A DNA stretch of 64,000 nucleotides from an uncultured Porphyromonadaceae bacterium (GCA_900545955.1 URAU01000009.1:52168-116167); one strand, 5' to 3'; positions 51,654-61,542 are shown, counted from the first letter of the stretch. Translations and numbers: made by a program. The notes: a model not told the origin generated them from the letters alone.

Positions 51654-51738
51654 CCCCGCGAAGCGTGAACCATCGACCACATCGCCGCATTATACTATAA
51701 TACGAACCTACGACAACAAAACTAACGACATAACAACC

Positions 51739-52614
51739 ATGGAAAAGAAAGTTATCGCACCCTCAGAGCTGATTATCAATCCCGACGGCTCGGTGTTCCA
51801 CCTCCACCTGCTCCCCGAACAGCTTACCGACAGAATAATCCTCGTAGGCGACCCGGCCCGCGTGAACATCGTGGCCGAGCACTTCGACACGAAAACCTTC
51901 GAGGTTTCGTCGCGCGAATTCCATACCATCGGAGGCACCTTCAAGGGTAAACCCATAATGTGCCTCAGCCACGGCATCGGCCCAGACAACATCGACATCG
52001 TAATCAACGAACTCGATGCGCTGGCCAACATCGACTTCAAGACCCGCGAGGTGAAAGAGAACTTCCGGCAGCTCTCGATGGTGCGCATCGGCACATCCGG
52101 AGCCCTCCAGCCAGAACTGATTGTCGGAACGCCCGTGGTGGCCGAAAAAGCCATCGGCTTCGACGGCGTGCTCAACTACTACGCCGGCCGCAACGAGATT
52201 GCCGACCTCGAATTTGAGAAAGCATTCACCGAGCATACCGGCTGGAACCCGCTCTGGGCCAAGCCATACGTGGTCGACGCCCACAGCGAGCTGGTCGACC
52301 AGATTGCCAAAGACGATATGGTGCGCGGCAATACGATTTCGGCCGTGGGCTTCTACGGACCGCAGGGCCGCGAACTGCGTCTGCCGCTGGCCAACCCCGA
52401 CCTTAACAGCCGCATCGAGAGTTTCCGCTTCGGCGACCGCAAAGTCACTAACTACGAGATGGAGAGCGCCCCGCTGCAGGGCCTGAGCCGCCTGATGGGC
52501 CACCGCGCCATGACCGTGTGCTCGATTATCGCCAACCGCATGCGCCACGACGCCACGCCCAACTACAAGACCGCCATCCGCGACCTTATAGCCACCGTTC
52601 TGGAGCGCATCTGA
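51739..52614 (+). CDS. nucleoside phosphorylase (uridine-phosphorylase family)
   Basis: 291 residues from ATG at 51739 (MEKKVIAPSELIINPD). Purine/uridine phosphorylase family: DRIILVGDPARVNIVAEHF (phosphate loop), SHGIGPDNIDIVINELDAL, RIGTSGALQPEL, NYEMESAPLQGLSRLMGHRAMTVCSIIANR. Probably cleaves uridine or a related nucleoside with phosphate. A longer frame to 51592 overlaps dprA and is rejected. Confidence 0.92.
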   Translation: MEKKVIAPSELIINPDGSVFHLHLLPEQLTDRIILVGDPARVNIVAEHFDTKTFEVSSREFHTIGGTFKGKPIMCLSHGIGPDNIDIVINELDALANIDFKTREVKENFRQLSMVRIGTSGALQPELIVGTPVVAEKAIGFDGVLNYYAGRNEIADLEFEKAFTEHTGWNPLWAKPYVVDAHSELVDQIAKDDMVRGNTISAVGFYGPQGRELRLPLANPDLNSRIESFRFGDRKVTNYEMESAPLQGLSRLMGHRAMTVCSIIANRMRHDATPNYKTAIRDLIATVLERI

Positions 52615-52636
52615 CCTCCGAAGTCCATCCGGCCAT

Positions 52637-53203
52637 ATGACTGACATAGCCATAAAAGGAATGGTATGCCGCCATTGCGTCGAGGCTGTGGAAACGATAT
52701 TCCACGGCCTCGGCGTCGGTGCGGAGCAGATTGAAGTGAAGCTCGGAGAGGCCTCGCTGGCCGACAGCGTGAAAGTCGATGCCGATTTCCTCGCCGCGCT
52801 CGACCGAGAATTTGCCGCCCACGGCTTCAGCCGCATCCTCGACCCCGGGCAGCGGCTCGTAGAGGCTGCCAAGCAGGTGATTATAGACCATGTGCGCAAC
52901 CACGACTGCCGGTTCAACCTCTCGGCGTGCCTTCAGGACCATCTGAACACCGATTACGGCACGCTCTCGAAAATCTTCTCCGCCACCGAGGGACGCACCA
53001 TCGAGAAATATTCCATAGCCCAGCGCGTGGAGTTCGCAAAGGAGCTGCTAAGCTACGGGGAAATGACGATTTCCGAGGTGGCCGACCGTGCGGGCTACTC
53101 CAGTGTGGCGCATCTGTCGCGCCAGTTCAAGACACAGACCGGCATGACTCCATCGCAGTTCCAGAAACTGCGGCCGGAGCGGATACCTTTAAATGAAGTT
53201 TGA
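52637..53203 (+). CDS. HMA-like domain fused to AraC-type regulator
   Basis: 188 residues. Residues 1-70 resemble an HMA (heavy-metal-associated) domain, with the metal motif MVCRHC (Cys11, Cys14) and family-like strands. From about residue 80 follows an AraC-type DNA-binding domain: SACLQDHLNTDYGTLSKIFSATEGRTIEKY, AQRVEFAKELLSYGEMTISEVADRAGYSSVAHLSRQFKTQTGMTPSQFQKLRP. A metal-sensing regulator is the natural reading. It lies 138 bp upstream of the HMA-tailed permease gene, which is its likely target. Confidence 0.85.
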   Translation: MTDIAIKGMVCRHCVEAVETIFHGLGVGAEQIEVKLGEASLADSVKVDADFLAALDREFAAHGFSRILDPGQRLVEAAKQVIIDHVRNHDCRFNLSACLQDHLNTDYGTLSKIFSATEGRTIEKYSIAQRVEFAKELLSYGEMTISEVADRAGYSSVAHLSRQFKTQTGMTPSQFQKLRPERIPLNEV

Positions 53204-53306
53204 CGCCTGAAGTGCGCACGGCGCCTCAATGGGTCTGCGATTACCAAGGGCGAAAATATGCAAGCGGACGCCGGAATCATGTAACATTCCGGTGCTATCA
53301 ATGTAG

Positions 53307-53314
53307 TAACTTTG
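53307..53314 (+). promoter_or_regulatory. -7 promoter box (TAACTTTG) for the efflux permease
   Basis: TAACTTTG 27 bp before the ATG at 53342. It places the transcription start after the in-frame ATG at 53312, which decides for the shorter start. Confidence 0.7.
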
Positions 53315-53341
53315 CATTCGGAATCAAACACGAACGCAAAG

Positions 53342-54646
53342 ATGGAATTTTCCCACTTCATATACGCCCTGCTGAACATCCTCAACCAGATGTCGCCCTA
53401 CATACTGCTGGGCTTCATCCTGGCCGGGATGCTCCATGTATTCATCCGGCCCGACACCATGAGCCGCCACCTGGCCGGCCACGGATGGCGTCCGGTAGTG
53501 AAAGCCGCCCTGCTGGGCATTCCGCTGCCGCTCTGCTCGTGCGGCGTGCTCCCCACTGCGGTTGCGCTGCGCCGTCAGGGCGCCTCGAAAGGGGCCTCGA
53601 CCTCGTTTCTCATCGCTACTCCGCAGACCGGCGTCGACTCCATAGCTGCCACCTACGCCCTGCTCGGGCTGCCGTTTGCTATCGTAAGGCCCATTGCCGC
53701 GCTCGTCGGCTCGGTAGCCGGAGGGATGGCCGTGGACAGAAGCGACAAGGACGGAGAAAACGACACGCTGCAGAACGCATCAGCCACCGCCTGTAGCGAC
53801 GGCTGCTGCCGGAGTGCGGCCGAAGCAGAGGCGCCGCGCGGCTTCATTAATAAAATGTGGGCCGCGGTAAAATACGGCCTTACCGATATGGTGGCATCCG
53901 TGGGCAAATGGCTGGTAATCGGGCTGGTGGTTGCGGCGGTGATTACCGTGGCGGTGCCCGACTCGCTTTTCCTCAGTCTGGCCGAATACCCGCTGCTGGC
54001 CATGCTCGTAATGGTGGCTGTAGCTGTGCCGATGTACGTATGCGCCACGGGGTCAATTCCCATCGCGATGTCGCTGATGCTCAAAGGGCTCACCCCGGGC
54101 GTGGGCTTCGTACTCCTCATGGCCGGACCGGCAGCCAACTTCGCATCGGTGATGGTGCTCCGCAAGAACCTGGGGCGCCGTGCCACGGCAGTCTACGTGC
54201 TTTCGGTAGTCGTGACGGCAATCCTGTTCGGGCTGCTGATCGACTATCTGCTTCCGGCGCAATGGTTCGCCATAGGAGGCGCCCCCGGCACCACAGCCCA
54301 CTGCCATGTGGAGTGGCCGTGGTTCCCCACGCTCTGCTCCGCCCTGCTCGTGGCGTTGCTTATACGCGCCTTTGTGGCCGGAGCCGCCGAACGCCGCCGC
54401 TTCAGAAAAGAATCCGACAACACTTCAACCACAGATAAAACCATGCAGAAAGTCTATAAAGTAAAAGGAATGGCTTGCGCGCATTGCAAAGCCACAGTTG
54501 AGAAAGCCGTTGGCGCCGTAGCCGGCGTTAGCAGCGTAGCAGTCGACCTTCCCACGGGCCGTGTGGCCGTGGATGGTGCGTACGACCCGAAAGCAGTGGC
54601 CGAAGCCGTAACCAACGCCGGCTTCGACTTCCTCGGCGAGGCGTGA
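53342..54646 (+). CDS. SO_0444-type Cu/Zn efflux permease with C-terminal HMA domain
   Basis: 434 residues from ATG at 53342. Permease family (DUF318/ArsP-related): LLGIPLPLCSCGVLPTAVALRRQGASKGASTSFLIATPQTGVDSI contains the conserved CSCG loop. A Cys-rich loop (TACSDGCC) follows, and about eight membrane helices in total. The last 68 residues are an HMA domain (VKGMACAHCKATVEKAVGAV), a metal-binding delivery module. Probably exports Cu or Zn. It forms a unit with the upstream HMA-AraC regulator. Confidence 0.9.
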   Translation: MEFSHFIYALLNILNQMSPYILLGFILAGMLHVFIRPDTMSRHLAGHGWRPVVKAALLGIPLPLCSCGVLPTAVALRRQGASKGASTSFLIATPQTGVDSIAATYALLGLPFAIVRPIAALVGSVAGGMAVDRSDKDGENDTLQNASATACSDGCCRSAAEAEAPRGFINKMWAAVKYGLTDMVASVGKWLVIGLVVAAVITVAVPDSLFLSLAEYPLLAMLVMVAVAVPMYVCATGSIPIAMSLMLKGLTPGVGFVLLMAGPAANFASVMVLRKNLGRRATAVYVLSVVVTAILFGLLIDYLLPAQWFAIGGAPGTTAHCHVEWPWFPTLCSALLVALLIRAFVAGAAERRRFRKESDNTSTTDKTMQKVYKVKGMACAHCKATVEKAVGAVAGVSSVAVDLPTGRVAVDGAYDPKAVAEAVTNAGFDFLGEA

Positions 54647-54766
54647 GAACACTCCGCTGGGGATTACGCTCCGACAGTATAGCAACATCTCAGCCTGGCG
54701 ATTCCGAAACCGCTCCTGATTCCCAGCTGTTTAAACTTATTTAACATAAATTCCAGCTCCAAACGC

Positions 54767-54796
54767 TTGCCATTTGCCGCGAAAGCACTAACTTTG
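54767..54796 (+). promoter_or_regulatory. consensus promoter (TTG, 19 bp, TAACTTTG) of tRNA-fMet
   Basis: TTG at 54767-54769, exact 19-bp spacer, TAACTTTG at 54789-54796; the tRNA begins 20 bp after. Confidence 0.85.
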
Positions 54797-54815
54797 CAGA
54801 CGCAAAACGAAACAT

Positions 54816-54890
<75 letters not shown>

Positions 54891-54895
54891 AAAAT

Positions 54896-54931
54896 AAAAG
54901 CGAATTCAGACCAGAATCTGAGTTCGCTTTT
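54896..54931 (+). terminator. terminator of tRNA-fMet
   Basis: AAAAGCGAATTCAGA pairs with TCTGAGTTCGCTTTT around CCAGAA, with one mismatch. Confidence 0.85.
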
Positions 54932-55018
54932 ACCGTTATACCTTAGGAAGTACACAATGGCCTTACAGGAACGCGAACGGCGGAGCCAGATATTGTACAA
55001 TCAATTTTCATCACAGAC

Positions 55019-56887
55019 ATGAAAGCAATTATATCAGCAACAGTTTTCATTTTATCCACGCTGACCGGATTTGCCGCTACCACAGCAATAAACGATACGA
55101 CGAGAGTTCTCGATGAAGTCGTAGTTGTGGAAAGGGCTGCAAAAGCACCGGTGCCGCTGCTCCCGCTTGATGTAAAGATTGTCGGCAGCGCGACAATCGA
55201 CAACAGCACGGAAACCAATCTGCTTCCGGTGCTTCAGAACAGGATTCCGGGGATGTTTGTCACCGAACGCGGACTCGCCGGCTACGGCGTGAGCGGAGGT
55301 GGCGCCGGCGCGGTATCCATCCGAGGTGTCGGAGGGGGCAACAAGGTGCTGTTTCTGATCGACGGCCAGCCGCAATGGGCCGGCGTCTTCGGCCACTCTA
55401 TGCCCGACACTTACGTGACAAACGACATTCAGCGGGTCGAGGTGGTGAGCGGTCCGTCGTCGCTTCTCTACGGGTCAGGGGCAATGGGAGGTTCGGTGAA
55501 TCTGATTACCCGACGCGCTACGCAGGAAGGCTTCACAGGTTCGGTCCGTGCGATGGGCGGAAGCTACGGCACACAGAAATATGGCATCAAGGGCGGCTAT
55601 AAGCACGGCGGCTTGCGCACCTTCGCCGCAGCAAGCTATGAATCGACCGACGGCAACCGCCACGGTATGGGCTACTGGCTGGCCAACCAATACGCATCCG
55701 TGAGCTATGATTTTTCAGGGCACTGGGAAGCCGGCGCCAACGTTATGCTTACCGAGACAAAGGCTGACAATCCGGGCTCGATTTATCGTGAGCTTCCGCT
55801 CGAAATGTGGGCGAAGCAGCTGCGCACCACCGCGTCGGTATTTGTGAAGAACCGCTACGATGTAACCTCCGGCGGCATCCAGGCATACTACAACTGGGGC
55901 AAACACGACATCGACGACGGACTCGACGGCCGCAACAGACCGCGCACATATCTTTTCCATTCAAAAGATTTCAACATGGGAATAACCATGTACCAGACCG
56001 TCAAGCCATGGGAAGGGAACGACCTGAGCCTCGGAGTGGATTTCAAGCACTGGGGCGGCAAGGCATACAACACCGCCAAAAGCGACGGAGAGGAATCGCC
56101 GATAGTTGACAAGCATGTAAATGAAATAGCCGGTTACGCCATGATGCAGCAGGCGCTGCCTGGCGATGTGCTTAGTCTGAACGCAGGCGTACGGCTTGAA
56201 CACTCCTCGCAGTTCGGCAACGAATGGGTGCCGCAGGCCGGCTTCATTCTGCGTCCGCTTTCGGCAAGCCGCATCAAATTCAGCTACGGAAAGGGCTTCC
56301 GCTCACCCAATATTCGTGAGCTATATATGTATGGGCCGCGCAATCCCGACCTCCAGCCCGAACGCATGGACAACTTTGAGGTTGAGCTGCGGCAATGGCT
56401 GCTCGGCAGCCGCCTGAACGCAGGCGTGTCGCTCTTTTATATCAACGGCGACAACCTGATCCAGAGCGTGATGGTCGACGGCCGTTCAAAAAACATCAAT
56501 ACCGGAAAGTTCATCAACAAAGGATTTGAAGTTGACGCTACATACAGCATAAGTAAAGAATGGGCTGTCACCGCCAACTACGCGTATCTGCATACCGACA
56601 CGCGGATAGTGGGAGCGCCAAAAAACAAACTCTTCGGCGAGGTGGCCTTTACCCCCGGGCACTGGGAGTTCACGCTCGACCTTCTGAGCGTGTGGGGTCT
56701 GAACACCGAAGAGACTCAAGAGAATTATGCCCTGCTGAATGCCCGCGTGGCATACTCGTTTGCGTTCAGGAAACCTCTTACGCTGTTTGTAAAAGGCGAC
56801 AACCTTACCGCTTCCCGGTATCAGATAAACTATGGTTTCCCGATGCCGCGCGCCACTGTAATGGCAGGCGTGGAATGGAAATTCTAA
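55019..56887 (+). CDS. TonB-dependent receptor
   Basis: 622 residues. Signal peptide MKAIISATVFILSTLTGFAA, then TonB box region RVLDEVVVVE, plug domain with VSIRGVGGGNKVLFLIDGQPQWAG, VEVVSGPSSLLYGSGAMGGSVNLITRR, and a barrel ending in FPMPRATVMAGVEWKF. The layout is like BtuB/FepA-type receptors (no carboxypeptidase-like N-terminal domain). It is followed after 55 bp by a DUF362 lipoprotein, probably co-transcribed. Substrate unknown; iron-complex or corrin uptake is inference. Confidence 0.9.
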   Translation: MKAIISATVFILSTLTGFAATTAINDTTRVLDEVVVVERAAKAPVPLLPLDVKIVGSATIDNSTETNLLPVLQNRIPGMFVTERGLAGYGVSGGGAGAVSIRGVGGGNKVLFLIDGQPQWAGVFGHSMPDTYVTNDIQRVEVVSGPSSLLYGSGAMGGSVNLITRRATQEGFTGSVRAMGGSYGTQKYGIKGGYKHGGLRTFAAASYESTDGNRHGMGYWLANQYASVSYDFSGHWEAGANVMLTETKADNPGSIYRELPLEMWAKQLRTTASVFVKNRYDVTSGGIQAYYNWGKHDIDDGLDGRNRPRTYLFHSKDFNMGITMYQTVKPWEGNDLSLGVDFKHWGGKAYNTAKSDGEESPIVDKHVNEIAGYAMMQQALPGDVLSLNAGVRLEHSSQFGNEWVPQAGFILRPLSASRIKFSYGKGFRSPNIRELYMYGPRNPDLQPERMDNFEVELRQWLLGSRLNAGVSLFYINGDNLIQSVMVDGRSKNINTGKFINKGFEVDATYSISKEWAVTANYAYLHTDTRIVGAPKNKLFGEVAFTPGHWEFTLDLLSVWGLNTEETQENYALLNARVAYSFAFRKPLTLFVKGDNLTASRYQINYGFPMPRATVMAGVEWKF

Positions 56888-56942
56888 CTACATACAATAT
56901 GTAAACACCCCGTCGAATTATCACATTTTTAAACATCTCGAT

Positions 56943-57935
56943 ATGAACAGATTATTATTCCTGGCACTTTCGGCAAGCGCCCTAATCGCAACTACAGGTT
57001 GCGGTGCGAAAGCTGCCTCTGCAGGCGCCGAAGAGCCAACAGCAACCGCTGCCAACGACACAGCCGTCGTTTATTTCATCAAGGATATCACTCCTGAAAA
57101 CATCCAGAAGGTGTATGAAGCCCTCGGACGCAAAGCCGAAGGCAAGGTGGCCGTGAAACTCTCCACCGGCGAGCCGGGCAACGACTATCATCTCGACCCG
57201 AAACTCATAGCTCCGCTTGTGCAGCAGCTGAACGGCACCATCGTGGAGTGCAACACAGCTTACAACGGCGGCCGCGACCATACGGCCGACCATCTGAAGG
57301 CCGCTGCCGACCATGGATTCACCGCTATCGCCCCCGTGGTGATTATGGATGCCGAAGGGGAAGATACCCTCGCCGTAAACGGTGGAAAACACCTCAAGGA
57401 AAACTATGTGGGCAAAGCCTGGAAAGACTATGATTTCACCGTTGTCCTCTCCCACTTCAAAGGGCATCCCATGGCCGGGTTCGGCGGCGCAATGAAGAAT
57501 ATATCTATCGGCATGGCATCCTCCAAAGGCAAATGCTGGATACACTCGGCCGGTCAGTACACCGACAAGGCACAGACATGGAGCAATGTACCCGCCGACT
57601 CCACATTCCAGGAATCGATGGCCGAAGCTTCCAAATCAGTGATAGATGCTGCCGGCGACAAGATTCTTTATATCAACGTAGCCAACAATCTTTCTGTAGA
57701 CTGCGACTGCGTGGCAACTCCGGCCGCTCCCGAAATGGGCGACCTCGGCATATTTGCCTCGCTCGACCCGGTAGCCGTCGATCAGGCTTGTCTTGACGCC
57801 GTGCGCGAGAGCCCTGACCACGGAAAAATCCACCTTATCGAGCGCATCAACTCGAAGAGCGGCCCGTGGAACCTCGAATATGCCGAGAAAATCGGTGCAG
57901 GCAGCCGCAAATACAAACTCGTGACCCTCGAATAA
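56943..57935 (+). CDS. DUF362-domain lipoprotein
   Basis: 330 residues. Signal peptide with lipobox (LIATTGCGAKA). Domain DUF362 runs from about 45 to the end: KVAVKLSTGEPGNDYHLDPKLIAPLV, VVLSHFKGHPMAGFGGAMKNISIGMASSKGKCWIHSAG, LGIFASLDPVAVDQACLD. Family members often have ferredoxin Fe-S motifs, but none is visible here except isolated Cys (SVDCDCVA). It is tethered in the outer or inner membrane. Coupling to the TonB receptor suggests a role in handling the imported ligand. Confidence 0.85.
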   Translation: MNRLLFLALSASALIATTGCGAKAASAGAEEPTATAANDTAVVYFIKDITPENIQKVYEALGRKAEGKVAVKLSTGEPGNDYHLDPKLIAPLVQQLNGTIVECNTAYNGGRDHTADHLKAAADHGFTAIAPVVIMDAEGEDTLAVNGGKHLKENYVGKAWKDYDFTVVLSHFKGHPMAGFGGAMKNISIGMASSKGKCWIHSAGQYTDKAQTWSNVPADSTFQESMAEASKSVIDAAGDKILYINVANNLSVDCDCVATPAAPEMGDLGIFASLDPVAVDQACLDAVRESPDHGKIHLIERINSKSGPWNLEYAEKIGAGSRKYKLVTLE

Positions 57936-57960
57936 GCGAAACAATCCCGTACTACAGCAG

Positions 57961-58007
57961 GGCGGTGTGTCAGAACGCGGAATTTTGACGCACCGCCTTG
58001 TTTTTTT
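57961..58007 (+). terminator. terminator after the DUF362 gene
   Basis: GGCGGTGTGTCA pairs with TGACGCACCGCC around a 13-nt loop, then TTGTTTTTTT. Confidence 0.88.
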
Positions 58008-58136
58008 CCCGGATTGCTGGGGGCGCTTCCAAATGTCCGGGGGCGGCGTTGCCGTTAAGCGGAAACAGCGCGCCGGGCGTAATCACTTACAGACGAACCA
58101 TTGAACAAGTATAATTACCTTGAACCGCTACTTACA

Positions 58137-60071
58137 ATGAAAAAGATGCTCCGAGGCGGCATGCTGGCGCTGACATGCGCCACCGCAATCTGTGCGGCAG
58201 CCCAATCGATATACCCGGGAAGTGCCGACGCGCTGCTGAAAGTGAAAAATGTGCCGGAGATGAAGGCGCAGGCGTTTCCGCTTTCGGCGGTGAGGCTGCT
58301 GCCGGGGCGTCTGCACGACAATCTCAGCCGAGACTCGGCCTGGATGGCAAACATCAGCACTAAACGGCTGCTCCACAGTTTCCGGAACACCCACGGAGTG
58401 TTTGCCGGACTGGAAGGAGGCTACGAAAGCGTCAAGAAGCTCGGCGGGTGGGAGTCGCTCGACTGCGACCTGCGCGGCCATACCACGGGCCATCTGCTTT
58501 CGGCCTACGCGCTGATGCACGCGGCCACCGGTGCCGAAATCTTCAAGCTGAAGGCCGACAGTCTTGTGGACGGTCTGGCGGAGGTGCAGAAAGCCATCGG
58601 CAACGGCTACATCAGTGCCTTCCCCGAGGAACTGATAAACCGCAACATGCGCGGCCAGGGTGTCTGGGCGCCCTGGTACACGCTCCACAAGATTCTCGCC
58701 GGTCTTATCGACCAGTATGTGATGGAGGGTAATCAGAAAGCTCTTGAGGTGGCCACACAGTTTGCCGACTGGGCCTACCGGAAGCTCGACGGCGTCGGGG
58801 AGGAGACTCGCCGGCTGATGCTCCGCAACGAATTCGGCGGGATGAACGAGGCCTGGTTCAACCTCTACGCCATCACAGGCGACACACGCCACCTGCGTTT
58901 GGCCGAGTTCTTCCACCACAACGAGGTGGTCGACCCGCTATATGATGGCGTAGCCGACTTCGGAACACGCCATACCAACACCTTCATTCCCAAAATGATA
59001 GCCGAAGCACGCCGCTACGAGCTGACGGGCAGCCGGCAATCGGCACGTGCCTCGCAGCTGTTCTGGGACTCGATGCTCGCCGACCACTGTTTCGCCACGG
59101 GCTCGCTTAGCCAGAAGGAGCATTTCTTCCGCCCCGACCAGATGTCGAAGTATATAAACGGCTATACGGGCGAGACATGCTGCACCTACAATATGCTGAA
59201 ACTCGGACGTCACCTCTTCTGCCGCGAGGCCGATTCGCACATCGCCGACTACACCGAGCGCGCGCTGTTCAACCATATCCTTGCCCAGCAGGACCCCGAA
59301 AGCGGCATGGTCTGCTATTTTCTGCCGCTGCTGAGCGGAGCCTACAAGGTGTACAGCACGCCCGAGCAGTCGTTCTGGTGCTGTGTGGGGAGCGGCTTCG
59401 AGAGTCACGCCAAATATGCCGAGAGCATTTACTACCGTGCGCCGGGCAAGCTGTACGTCAATCTGCTCGCCCATTCGCGCCTCGACTGGGCCGACGAAGG
59501 GATAACGCTCACGCAGACCACCGACTTCCCCGTTGCCGGCACCACGCGCCTGCACTTCGACAAGGCCGACGGCCACAAGGCCACGATAGCACTGCGCAAG
59601 CCCGAGTGGTGCAACCGTCCCGTAATTAAATTTAACGGCAAGAAGGTCAAGGCCGTGCAAACCGACGCCGACGGATACATCTGCCTGACGAACCGCTGGA
59701 AAGCCGGCGACACAGTCGAGGCCGAGTTCCCGATGGAGCTGCATCTGGAGTACGCCCACGGCGGCACAGATAAAGATGGCTTCAAGCGCGCCGCCCTACT
59801 ATACGGGCCGATAGTTCTCGCCGGCGACATGGGCACCGAAGGGATGGAGGCACCCGTCCCCTTCTCCGACCCGACCGTGCGCAACGACTACTACACCTAC
59901 GACTACCACATCCCCGCCGGGCTGAACACCACCCTCAGCGAAGCCGACCTCACCGGGATACAGCGCCGCGAAGGCACCCTGGAGTTCACCCTTCCCGACG
60001 GCCGCACCCTCCGCCCGCTCTACGACCTCCACCACCGCCGCTACACCGTCTATTGGGATATGCAGCCGTAG
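58137..60071 (+). CDS. GH127 beta-L-arabinofuranosidase
   Basis: 644 residues from ATG at 58137 (MKKMLRGGMLALTCATAICAAAQS, a signal peptide; a TTG 36 bp earlier is rejected). GH127/DUF1680 sequence: LSRDSAWMANISTKRLLHSFR, GHLLSAYALMHAATG, WYTLHKILAGLIDQYV, NGYTGETCCTYNMLKLGRHLF, SFWCCVGSGFESHAKY. The last motifs contain the catalytic Glu and Cys pair known in HypBA1, which releases L-arabinofuranose residues. The enzyme probably digests plant arabinans or hydroxyproline-linked arabinose. Confidence 0.94.
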   Translation: MKKMLRGGMLALTCATAICAAAQSIYPGSADALLKVKNVPEMKAQAFPLSAVRLLPGRLHDNLSRDSAWMANISTKRLLHSFRNTHGVFAGLEGGYESVKKLGGWESLDCDLRGHTTGHLLSAYALMHAATGAEIFKLKADSLVDGLAEVQKAIGNGYISAFPEELINRNMRGQGVWAPWYTLHKILAGLIDQYVMEGNQKALEVATQFADWAYRKLDGVGEETRRLMLRNEFGGMNEAWFNLYAITGDTRHLRLAEFFHHNEVVDPLYDGVADFGTRHTNTFIPKMIAEARRYELTGSRQSARASQLFWDSMLADHCFATGSLSQKEHFFRPDQMSKYINGYTGETCCTYNMLKLGRHLFCREADSHIADYTERALFNHILAQQDPESGMVCYFLPLLSGAYKVYSTPEQSFWCCVGSGFESHAKYAESIYYRAPGKLYVNLLAHSRLDWADEGITLTQTTDFPVAGTTRLHFDKADGHKATIALRKPEWCNRPVIKFNGKKVKAVQTDADGYICLTNRWKAGDTVEAEFPMELHLEYAHGGTDKDGFKRAALLYGPIVLAGDMGTEGMEAPVPFSDPTVRNDYYTYDYHIPAGLNTTLSEADLTGIQRREGTLEFTLPDGRTLRPLYDLHHRRYTVYWDMQP

Positions 60072-60106
60072 GGCCGCCCATCTCGTGACGCTTCCAGAAT
60101 TCGAAG

Positions 60107-61498
60107 CTAATCCGGGAGTGGCAAATCCGCAAGTCTCCAAACTGCGTATAGTGGTAATATGCCAATAGTTCGACTGAACTGCAGGCCGCTTTCATCAGTA
60201 TCCGACACCTCAAGTAATCCAAAATTTTCCAACGAACAGCGTATGCCGATTGCAAGATTTTTCTTATTCATGAACAGCCGTAAACTCTTCATCTTTCCTG
60301 AAGTCCCGGACTTCACCTCTATTGGAAGGCACCTTGCGCTTTTGGCTACGACATATTCCACTTCAGAGGTGGCATTTCTCTCTAGATTTTCCCAGTAAAA
60401 AAGTTCATATTTACTCTGCGGATTGGAGGCTTTCATAAGTTCAAGGCCCGCCGTCAGTTCTGCCACGAGCCCTTTGTTCACAAGCTCAGGAGCGTCTCCA
60501 GCGAGTATAAGTCTGGTCAGTTCCCTGTCGTCATCATAGTTCATTGCCAACACACGCAGCAACAAACCTGTGTCAAGATAATCATACCTGATAAACTTTG
60601 GATTAACCTGCGCTCCCAAGGGGAGACCGTTTGCAGCTGACATCTGCACGGGGATGATTATTCCTGCATCGCGGAGAAGTCGCAGGGCTTCTTTTACTTC
60701 TTCGGTCTTATATCCGCCGTCTACTTTGCTGTAGACAAACTTTTTGCCAGACTGACGGACTACGGCCGACAATGTGTTACGGAGCAACTGCGGGTCGACT
60801 TTTTTCGCATATTTTGCAAAGTCGTCATAATAGCTTTGCTGGATGTCGTTCTGCTCGTCCTGACAAGCAGAATAATCCTGGGTTTCGACCCATGCGGAGA
60901 CACTGGCAGGCATACCACCTACCATCAGAAACGAGCGAAACTCCGAAACGAGACGTGAATGAAGACTTTCTTCCACCGGATTGCGCCAATCAGCGGTCGC
61001 AATTGCCTCAATCCACATATCCTTGCCCTGCGCCATCAGAAACTCCTTGAACGACATAGGATACATAAAGATAGATCTGATACGTCCCACTCCGTAGGAA
61101 GGCATCTCATTTAATGTAAACTCCAGAAGAGATCCGGCGGCTACGACATGCAGTTCGGGATAATTCTCCTTGAAAAACCAGAGGCTTTTTAAAGCCGCCG
61201 GGCAATTCTGAATCTCATCGATAAACAACAGAGTGTCGCCGGGAATTACCTGCACATTATGCACAGCTCCGAGGCGCTGGCTCAGTTCGCGCACGTCGGA
61301 GATTTCTTCGAAAAGCGAACATAAATCCTTTTCCCTCTCAAGATTGATTTCAAGGTAATATCTGAACGTTTCTCCCAAGTGTCTTATGGCCCAAGACTTC
61401 CCGACCTGCCGAGCGCCGCGCACAAGAAGAGGCTTTCTACGGGGAGAATCCTTCCATTTCAGGAGGTCTACATCTATGTTTCTTCTGAGATATTCCAT
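60107..61498 (-). CDS. AAA_14/DUF4143 ATP-binding protein
   Basis: 463 residues. P-loop VRGARQVGKSWAIRHL (28-35), Walker B TLLFIDEIQNCPAAL, and C-terminal DUF4143 (about 210-430: LPIEVKSG typical of nuclease-like core). The family is widespread in Bacteroidales accessory regions, and often encoded as paralogues; function unproven, suspected antiphage or regulatory role. A/T-richer than surrounding genes. Its promoter (61521-61528) is followed upstream by three exact 33-bp-spaced repeats. Confidence 0.9.
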   Translation of the reverse strand: MEYLRRNIDVDLLKWKDSPRRKPLLVRGARQVGKSWAIRHLGETFRYYLEINLEREKDLCSLFEEISDVRELSQRLGAVHNVQVIPGDTLLFIDEIQNCPAALKSLWFFKENYPELHVVAAGSLLEFTLNEMPSYGVGRIRSIFMYPMSFKEFLMAQGKDMWIEAIATADWRNPVEESLHSRLVSEFRSFLMVGGMPASVSAWVETQDYSACQDEQNDIQQSYYDDFAKYAKKVDPQLLRNTLSAVVRQSGKKFVYSKVDGGYKTEEVKEALRLLRDAGIIIPVQMSAANGLPLGAQVNPKFIRYDYLDTGLLLRVLAMNYDDDRELTRLILAGDAPELVNKGLVAELTAGLELMKASNPQSKYELFYWENLERNATSEVEYVVAKSARCLPIEVKSGTSGKMKSLRLFMNKKNLAIGIRCSLENFGLLEVSDTDESGLQFSRTIGILPLYAVWRLADLPLPD

Positions 61499-61520
61499 GT
61501 TATATTTACTTCTTGGAATG

Positions 61521-61528
61521 CAAAGATA
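61521..61528 (-). promoter_or_regulatory. -7 promoter box (TATCTTTG) of the AAA_14 gene
   Basis: Minus strand TATCTTTG 23 bp before the ATG. The first of the three repeats begins about 15 bp upstream. Confidence 0.7.
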
Positions 61529-61542
61529 ATCAATCCATTAAA

